Shown: in pieces, positions 56,201 to 64,000 of the stretch
How the letters are laid out: each line of letters begins with the position of its first letter
Position numbering within the stretch: the first letter of the stretch is position 1
Source of the DNA: Auriscalpium vulgare
Lineage: Eukaryota > Basidiomycota > Agaricomycetes > Russulales > Auriscalpiaceae
Direction: 5' to 3'
Assembly: GCA_019915015.1 (NCBI GenBank)
Contig: JAHBBC010000009.1
Coordinates: 496,001-560,000 of the forward strand
DNA: 64,000 nt
The notes under the pieces: generated by a model
The model's input: the letters and a program-made list of their open reading frames with translations, nothing else
What the model was told of the DNA's origin: nothing
Database searches by the model: none
Translations under genes and position numbers: made by a program

Positions 56201-57704
56201 ACGTAGATCAGGAATGCTTGGAATAGAACAAAATTCAGGATGTCTTGGGGAAGGTTAGTATTGTCGAAGCGGCGACGCGACAGTGAGATCGCGCCACTCA
56301 CTCCGAATCCACGTATGACGGTCTGGAAGGATGAGTCCAAGTGCCCTGTGAGTGTCGTCAGCAGCTTCTGAAGTATGCAGGGCTCAAGTGCGTACAATCC
56401 AGCCCAACAAATGGCGCACATCGCTGCTGGCAATCGCTTCATCTTGAGTCCAAACATGGCCATCGTAGGAAGGCCGCAGACATAGCTGCACAGGGAATGG
56501 TAAGTATTACCGAATGGCTGTTCCCAATAGGACGCACTAGAATAAAGCCAAAAAGTCTTTGTTTCCACAAGTGAAGTGGGAGTGCTTGTCGTTGTAGCGG
56601 CCGCACAGGTAGCTGCATAACGTGAGAAACACCGCCGAGGAAAACATAAACGAGCATACATGAATAGGACCTGATAAAGTCCCCTAAAACGCGAATGAGC
56701 TTGCCGCCAAGGGTGGTAGCAGCGTGACACGTACCACATCCATATCGCGATGCTCAGGACGACCTGATACGAGTTCGGACGGTCTCGTGGCCAGTCGTAC
56801 ATGATCATGAGGAGCAGGGGGAAGGTGAATGCGGGGGCAATCCCGTAGTAAAAGACCTTGTCGTAGAGGACGCGGGGGGTCGGGATGAAGATCGTACCGA
56901 GCAACCAGTTGACGATGAGGAACACCGTTGACCACAAGGCCAACGACTACAGGAGCTCAGCATGTATGATTGAGACACACGAACGACCAATCGCACCTTC
57001 CTCATGAACCAACTCTCCTTCACATAATACGACTCCGCCCTCTCATCAAGGAAGCGAAGTGAGAAGAACTGGGCCACCGCCGGCCATACTCGCCACCGGA
57101 TGATCATGAAAGGCGTCCACATCCCCCAGAACCCTTCCGCATGGATCGCGACGCTTTCATGGTCGGTGCTGGCCCCGCCGACAGCATGGCTGCTGGGCCT
57201 CTCCGGGGTGTCGCCCATGTCCGACTGGCTTACTGAGCTCTTCATCTCCTCTGACCAATTCCTATCCACCACCACCTCGTCTACTTCGTCGTCATCTCCG
57301 TAAGTTGAGAGCTGCCGCCGTTTGATGCTGCCGTCGGCGGCGCTGTCGTCGATAATGGAGGACGTAGAGGGTGAAGTGCCAGTGCCCAGACGACGACGGA
57401 TACGGGCCCAGTGTACCCGCAGGCCGCCGCTCTCCACGCGCGCAGACTTTTTGCGCTTGAGGGAGGGGGAGACCTGACCTGCTACGACGGGCGCAGGTAG
57501 CAGTGAGTTGGCTTTGACGGCTGCGGGCGTGAGTGGGACAGGAGGGCCCTTGAAGGAGTGGTCGATGGGACCGCCATTTGTCTCGTGTCCGCTGTGATCC
57601 TTCATGATGTAGTCCTCAGTCCATTTTGTGGACGTGCTGGTGGAGGTGTACGCGGTGTCGCCGTTGGAAATTGCGTGCGACCAGGCGGATACGGACTTGG
57701 GCAT
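53240..57704 (-). CDS. Hybrid sensor histidine kinase
   Basis: Membrane-anchored hybrid kinase: it autophosphorylates on His and passes phosphate to its own receiver. Many short exons. Exon 1 (57704-56997) is a Ser-rich cytosolic leader ending in a WGMWTPF ... WFMRK segment. A multi-pass membrane region follows (LALWSTVFLIVNWLLGTIF, FTFPLLLMIMYDWPR, LPTMAMFGLK). Next come a coil (LKIQFRATQKAQVNERKAAD), the H-box (YVFH, then VRVPLNTA), the ATP-binding domain (LASNACKFTPPGG, VTDSGYGIPP, GKGTGLGLALVRQIVK) and a receiver with every key residue: VVDDDN, VVFLDNQMPVMSG, GVTGN and LTKPV. The exon with the phospho-acceptor His lacks a normal donor (see findings). The ligand is unknown. End at 53240. 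Confidence 0.82.
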
Positions 57705-59171
57705 GGAAGAACGTGCGCAGGCCGTGGAGGAGGCGAGCGACTCGCCGAGCGGATCCGGAAGAGGGGATCGAGAGGGGGTGAGCGTCGGCGCTGGTGGTGG
57801 CAGGAAGGACCCCCTCGAGCTCTCGTTTAGAAGTTATTCGCCCGCGGCGTATAGGAATGCCGACGCGTGCCTTGTCCCCGAGGCGTGGCCGCGCAGCCGC
57901 CCATACTTAAATCTCTGCAACTTGGCATCGGAACGCCTCGGCGGCCATCTCGAACAAATCTGATGATGCGCACATATGCTGCGATCTTCCCGGGCACAGC
58001 GCTGTAATCAACGAAGAAAAGTGCACAAGTTCGGTACGTACACGGTGGCGGTGGTGGCGGTGTCGGGGCTTGTTGCTTAGGCAATACGGGAGTATCCGGG
58101 GTCTCATGCAGAGTAGGCAGTACAGATATCATACAACCGTGAAATGTGGTGAGACGGGAAGCGACATGGCGGTAGAAAGTCAAGAAGTAGGAGGAAGAGA
58201 CTCAAGAAAGTACGAGTCTTGAAATCGATACGAGGATCGCTGGAAATGGCAACGGGATGGCCAAGCTGGAACGACGCTCATGCCGAGAAGCCGAGTCCCG
58301 TCGCACAAATTCAACCGCGCGATATATACCTCATGGCATTGCAACAGACGGACAAGCAGAAGTGTTCACAGAGTGTTCATGTTCAATAACAGTCGCAAAA
58401 AAATAGCCAAAAGTTGCGGGGCGTGAGCTGATGCAGAACCAAGTGCCGGAGTGACGACGGGGGGGTCCGGTGGAGCCTATGATTGGCCGCAAACTATGAG
58501 GCCAGCGGACAATGGTTTCATAAGTCGAGGTTTAGCGTGTAACAGGGTCTCTGTTACCTACACTTGGCCGTCGAGCCGTCGACCGACGAGTCCGAGTTGA
58601 CCGGTCGAGTGGACGTGAACAATACGAAGCTGACGTAAGCAAGGTGAGCAGGAGTACAAGGCAAGCGAATCGTGGAATATGAGGAAGACAAGTAGCACAG
58701 TGATGTGTATGTCCTGTGACATTCCTAGTCGAATTCGTGGTGCCAGGGTAAATAGACTGACCAGTGATGATCCTGCCCGCCAGCGCTGCCTCTGCCCATC
58801 GACAGCCTGGCTCGAACACCGCAAGCGATGGATGCACACAATCAATTGGACCACAGCACTAAATGGAGGATGTTTTTCACGGTCGGTAGAGCAGTATTGT
58901 TGTCGCAAGGAAAGATATGGTAGAGGACGATGATTTGTAGGCAGCTCAAGACTGAAGGTGTCCGAGTCGGAGTTTGGATCCTACGACACCCATGCTCGCG
59001 GCTCTGGCTTCCTCTTTCTTTCTTACAACCCGCTGCTCCCCTTCTCCCCGCCAAAAATTTCCGTCCTGTCCTTCATATCCCCTCCTCTCTCTGATACAAG
59101 TTTTCTCATTATTCTGCGTGTCTTAGAAGGCAATTTCCCTTCCTGACCATTACTCGCGCCCCGCCCCAACG
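57705..59171. other. Divergent promoter region
   Basis: About 1.5 kb between divergently transcribed genes (histidine kinase and Snt2-like). No gene seen. Both promoters should lie here. A pyrimidine-rich stretch at 59006-59060 precedes the Snt2 start, as is common before fungal start sites. Confidence 0.45.
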
Positions 59172-62100
59172 ATGGCCATCCACATAACTCTCAAGAATGG
59201 CGAGCAGGTCAAAATCAATGGTAAAACCATTTCTCAGCTTCTTCTTTCCCCGTCCTGTGACTGAGGTACATTTTTCACTTGCGTTTTGAAAGACCACGTT
59301 TACTGCTCGCCGAGCTGGTCTGTTCGCGACGGGACCCCTTATTCGGTGGCGCGCATCATGGAGTTTCTGCACAAAGAAGGCACCACGCGCGGCAGCACGC
59401 CCGCGGGAGGCAGCAGCGCCTCTGCGAAGGGCAAGGGCAAGGAAAACGTAGGCGCGAACACCACCGCCAACAATGGCAACCACACCTTTACGCGCGTCCG
59501 CCTCGCGTGGTACTACCGGCCATCGGACGTGAGCGACCGCCCCGTCGCTGACTCGCGCCTCCTGCTCGCCGCGATTTATTCCGAAATTTGCGACGTCTCG
59601 CAGCTGCGCTCCAAGTGCTTTGTCGTGCACCGAGACAAGATCACGGACCTCGCGGGCTGGAAAAAGCGCCCGGACCGCTTTTATTTTAATCGGCTGTTCG
59701 ACCCTTATATCAAGAAGGAGTTCGAGGTTATCCAGTCAAACGACGTGCGGAATCGTAAGCTATTTCCGTAGAATAGTGGGAGTGTTTCGCGACGCTGATG
59801 TCGTTTTAGTTCCGCCTAACATTCGCGAGGCATTAACCACCAGGTACGAATACGTCGTCGCCGAGAAGGAGATCGTCCCAGACTTGACGGATACCCTGCG
59901 ACAATGCGAGACCTGCTCCAAATGGTGTCCCCCGTGCGTGCTCCACCACTCTGCCTCCTCAACCCTGCCCCTTCACAACGCGCATCACAGGCCCGAGAGC
60001 GTGCGCTGCGACCGGTGCAAGCACTATTTCCACATGGGCTGCGTGCAGCCCCCACTCATCGCGAAACCGACGCGCGGGTACGGCTGGACGTGCGGGCCGT
60101 GCTCGCGCGCACACGAGCAGGCCGTCGAGGGCCACGAGGTCCGGCACGTCACGCCCGTTCCGAAGCCCAAGTCGAACGCACCGCCCGCGCGCGGGCGCGG
60201 CCGTCCACGCAAGGACCGCACGCTGGCGGAGAAGGAGGAGAACCTCCCGATCAAGCACTTCAAGATGTGGCCGTTCCGGTACTTTGGGTGCGTTCTTCGT
60301 GTCCGGGATGACGCGTGGCTAATGGGTGTGAAGCCTGTATACCGTGGCAGAGGATACCCTAGGTCAGTAGCGATGCTTGGAGAGTGTGATGGGGACGCAC
60401 TGCGGATGCTGAGTGGGGTATGTGTTGTCTAGACCCCGACGACCTCATCTTCCCCCGCACGACCACTCGCGTAGGCCCGAAGTACCAGGTCACCATTCCC
60501 GCTATGTCCACCGCCCGTGATCCAGGTGGGTTCCTCGTTGTCGTGCCAATCGGTTGCCATTCAGATGCGAATACGGTGCCCCGTAGAATTAGAAGAACGA
60601 GGAGGGGATGCGACCATCGAAGTGCTGAGCGTAGTGCTCCGGATACCAGAAGACGAAGGTAAGCGTGCGAACCTTGTTTACCCCAAAATGGCAACTCATC
60701 GGCACATCGGCTGTAGTGCGCGAGCGTACGTTGCCATGCCCGACTTTCCAGAGAGTCATTGACAGAGTGTTGGCTGTACAGTGGACGCACGGAAAGCTCG
60801 GCTCACCTCGAAGGTTGAGGTGTCGAGCAGCGTCGACTGGCTTACGGAGGTGGTAAGGCGCCTCTCGGAAGCATGGCTCAACGACCGCGAATTCTCGACT
60901 GTGAACATGTCAAATCCCTTCCGTCTGGAAAAGGTATCTGTCACAGCAGTCTATATGGGCGTCTTTCTGACGGCGTCGCTTGCATTGCCTATCAGTGGAA
61001 GAAGGTCGAGACAAGGTACACCGATCGCGAATGGGACGATGACGAGAAGGCCGCATTCGAAGATGCGATCCTCGTGCATGGTGCGGAGCTGCGCATCGTC
61101 CGGGACGAGGTTGGTACAAGGACCATCGCGGATGTTGTGCGATACTATGGGCACTGGAAGAAGTAAGCCCTTTCCTCGCGTGGACCAGGGTGACGAGTAG
61201 CTGACGCCGACGCTAGCGAGAAGCTCGGCGAGGAGAATGAACGTCGACGACAGCGCGGCCCTTCCAACAAGCCCGAGACCAATCAGGTTTCCCAAATCGA
61301 CATCGACTCTGACGAAGAGGGCTCTGTAGTCAAGGTGTCCACGAAGTCGAATAGCAGCTGCGGGGCATGCCGCAGCCGCGAGTCCAAAACGTGGTGGAAA
61401 GCGCCCAAGGGCCTCGCGTCCAACGTGCTCTGCGACAGCTGCGGCCCGAGCTGGCGCAAGTATGCGGACCTGAATCATCTCAGGCCTATGCGTGAGGAGA
61501 CCGTCGCGGCGAAGACGAAGCCGGGCGACAAGCGCGAGGGCACGCCGTTGGCAGCTGCTGCTAACAAGCGGATAAAGGTTAGTCGTCTACCCCGAGGATG
61601 TAGGCTCTGAATGACGGAGCGTGATCAGACCACCGGATCGAGTCAGGCGACGCCGCCTCCTGGTCCATCAATTCCTCAACTCCGTTGTCTTGCCTGCCAC
61701 AAGAACGGCGCGATAGGAAAGGTCCTCAAATGCCAATCATGCGGGACTCGAATGCATGGTGGTGAGTGAACAGAGTACACGTACCAGCACCTCGTCTCAC
61801 GAGCGAGCTTGTGAAAGGCGCGTGCGGTGTTCTACCTGACCCCGGGAACGCTGAGAGCTGGATGTGCGACCTCTGTGCGAACGAGAAGAGCGGCGATCCT
61901 TCTGTTTTCGTAAGTTGCTCATTAGGCAGGTCAACCTTTGGGCCCCTGACGAAGGCGATCGCAGACTACGGACTGTGTACTGTGCCCGCGCCCCCGACGT
62001 GATCGCAAGAACAAGGACCCCTTTCCACAGCCAGACTCGTTCCTCCGCGCGTGCAAGCCGACCGAGGGCCAAGGCTGGGCACACGTCGCCTGCGCCGTCT

Positions 62101-62929
62101 TTACACCCGAGCTGACTTTCTCAGACGCCGCGCGTCTGCGTGTCGTCGAGGGCGTCAGTGCGATACCGCATAAACGGTGGTCGACTGTAAGTGCTTTTTT
62201 TCAAGCCACTTTCTCATGTGCTCATTGGGCGGCAGAGGTGTGCGCTGTGCAATCACGCGGGCGGTGCGGTTGTGCAGTGTGGCGACTGCTCAAAGGAGTT
62301 CCACATCGCTTGCGCGTGGAGTCGTGGATATAAGTTTGGCTTCGAGGTACAGGGTGTGCGTGTCATTTGGTTTCTCTGTACGGACGGCACGCTGACACTA
62401 ATCTACAGCTCAAGAATCGCAAGGACAACACAGCGCCCATCACATTTAACGAGCATGTCGGGAGCTTGCATGCTGTGATCAGGTGCAAGGACCACGATGC
62501 CAGCAAGCGACCGATCCTGGACATATGTGAGACAAACGAGTCGAACGAGGTACGCCCAACGTCCATCTTATGTTCACACCATGCTCATCAGCATAACCAA
62601 TGCAGACGGCTCTGCAGGTGTACTGCAAGACATACAAGCAGGCGCCAATCAAGCAGTCTTACGCGCTTCTGCGGAAGGCGCGGAGGCTCGATCATATTAT
62701 CGAGGAGAAGGACGTTCCCAGCCCGACTAACGGGCATGTATCCCCACCAGACGCGGAGCCGCATTGTCACCGCTGTCGGACTGTCTTCTCCCCGTTCTTC
62801 CACCCCGTCCCACGGCACAATTCATCTGGCAGTAGCAGCTCGCCCAAGTACCTCTGCCATCGGTGTCACTTCGAGCAGGAACACCCGCAGGCCAACGGCC
62901 ACACGGAGCTCATCGCAACATCGTCCTGA
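59172..62929 (+). CDS. snt2: Snt2/SntB-like BAH-PHD-ELM2-SANT chromatin regulator
   Basis: Chromatin reader-scaffold of the Snt2/SntB type, which links histone deacetylation and demethylase complexes. Exons include 59172-59220, 59293-59754, 59810-60287, 60334-60362 and 60433-60525, then several to 62929. Domains in order: BAH (DHVYCSPSWSVRDGTPYSVA), PHD1 (VRCDRCKHYFHMGC), ELM2 (DPDDLIFPRTTTRVGPKYQV ... ERGGDATIEVLS), SANT (RYTDREWDDDEKAAFEDAIL ... VVRYYGHWK), GATA-like finger (CGACRSRESKTWWKAP), PHD2 (CLACHKNGAIGKVLKCQSCG), extended PHD (CVLCPRP ... GWAHVACAVFTPE ... CALCNHAGGAVVQCGDCSKE). A frame break lies in ELM2 between 60433 and 60610, and an extra G near 61970 breaks the join into the extended PHD. 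Other splices are clean. Confidence 0.88.
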
Positions 62930-63088
62930 AATCCTTGTATCGTGCCTAGTTATATAAGATTACATGGTGTCCTGTTGTATCGATAGTATTGTTGAATGGA
63001 ATGCGAAGATGAGCAATGGGCAAATACATGTGGTCGTGGAACGAAGAGCGAAGACAGGGCAGCATGTAAGTTAGACCGGAGGCGCAAC

Positions 63089-64000
63089 TCAGGCTTTCAC
63101 CCGCTTGTAGTACAGGACGTAGGCCGGTTTGCCCTGCGAGACGGCGTAAAATGGTTAGAGTAGCAGAGCGAACGACAGACTTACCACGACTTCTTTAGCG
63201 CTGGATGGTGTGACCCGGCTGTCGTCACAATACAACCAGCCTCCGCGAGAGGAGATGAACGCAGTATCTGAAGCGCAGTTCAGCCAGAGCCAAACAAATG
63301 AGCGACATGATCTTACAATGTCCACTGCTCAGGCTTCCAAAATGATTGGTCACCCCGTAAAGGTCATACTTGTATGGGGGTATTTGCAGCCGGGGATCGT
63401 CCACACCGAGGTTTTGCATGCCGAGATGCCCACGGTCCACACCCGCAGGCAACGGTGGAGGTAAGTAACTTGTCAGATCTAAGCCCTTGAGCGGAAAGTC
63501 GATGAGCTTTTCAATCTTGTCCGTGAACGGGCCCTTGAACGAGAAGCGCTTGAGGTGGATGAGCAGCACAGGTGGCAACCGTGAGAGCGAGAGTTGCTTT
63601 GTCGCCTTGCGGAGCGCCTTGCATTTGGGGCAGTTCCTATCGGCGATAGACATTTAGACGTTAGCGATCCCACGTGGCTGAGTGATAGGACCGCGATGGC
63701 GGCGTACCAGGCATCGGTCTTCTCCATCACTTCTTCCTTGACAAATGCATCGAGGCAGTGCTGCAGAGTGAGCTTACTGTGCTTCGATGCTGGGATCGGT
63801 AGCGAGAGGTACATGAACGTGTTATAAGTCGTTGAAGTCTGACGAGAAGAGCAATGATGATCAGGCCGTCGATCTCGCAGGAGAGTGAGGTAACGCACCG
63901 CATGGCAGGTCATGCACTCCAGACGATTGCGGAACTGCCCCTGGAAGAAGTCGACGATGAGGCTGTCGTTGCGCATGCGGTAGATCTTCCACTCCTGCTC
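63089..64000 (-). CDS. Ubiquitin-specific protease, C-terminal part
   Basis: Deubiquitinase of the USP/UBP family, cut by the window edge. Exons inside the window: from beyond 64000 to 63899, 63838-63708, 63636-63317, 63267-63185 and 63133-63089. Visible parts: VDFFQGQFRNRLECMTCHA, TSTTYNTFMYLSLPIP, a CPKC zinc-binding pair, RLPPVLLIHLKRFSF, the catalytic His box (GVTNHFGSLSSGHYTAFI), WLYCDDSRV with the third active-site residue, and PAYVLYYKR. The catalytic Cys lies outside. Layout is closest to the Doa4/Ubp-type core. The frame is intact. Confidence 0.9.

Overview
The window is nuclear DNA of a basidiomycete fungus, most likely an Agaricomycete. Genes are dense and broken by many 45-60 nt GT-AG introns (with some weaker-donor ones). 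The families point the same way: a KDZ transposase with its CxC2 cysteine cluster, a Plavaka-type transposase, a DUF6698-like protein, F-box proteins with an N-terminal coil and a MYND protein.

Left half, about 1-40 kb: a mobile-element and accessory region. A KDZ transposase (37-3847, +) is followed by about 6 kb of GC-rich degenerate repeats, two 19-bp satellite arrays and a tRNA-like Pol III sequence. Next come an F-box gene (9868-11689, +) and, convergent to it with only 96 bp between stops, an apparently intact 10-exon Plavaka transposase (16196-11786, -). Upstream of that lie an unrecognised 777-aa protein (19076-16686, -) and a 569-bp fold-back element with perfect 131-bp arms. A DUF6698-like gene (20544 to 28647, +) is split by a complete Ty3/gypsy chromovirus (22282-28372) with identical LTRs and a 5-bp target duplication. 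The rest of this half holds a NAPE-PLD-like metallo-hydrolase (31111-29465, -), a second F-box gene (34140-32250, -), a MYND zinc-finger gene (37262-35779, -), and decayed pieces of a PEBP-like and a tungstate-binding-like gene.

Right half, about 40-64 kb: mostly conserved housekeeping and chromatin genes. They are a RING protein, tRNA-Ile(AAU), ribosomal protein L11, an Rxt3-type Rpd3-complex subunit, a RanBP3/Yrb2-like Ran-binding protein, dihydrofolate reductase, an F-box-like protein, a hybrid histidine kinase, an Snt2/SntB-type BAH-PHD-ELM2-SANT protein, and the 3' part of a ubiquitin-specific protease.

A striking feature is that most conserved genes from about 41 to 62 kb have otherwise clean exon structures but carry one or more 1-nt frame breaks, nearly all at short C/G runs. 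The larger genes at 1-37 kb read through without error. This suggests residual consensus error in part of the assembly rather than true gene loss, and any annotation taken directly from this sequence will truncate those proteins.
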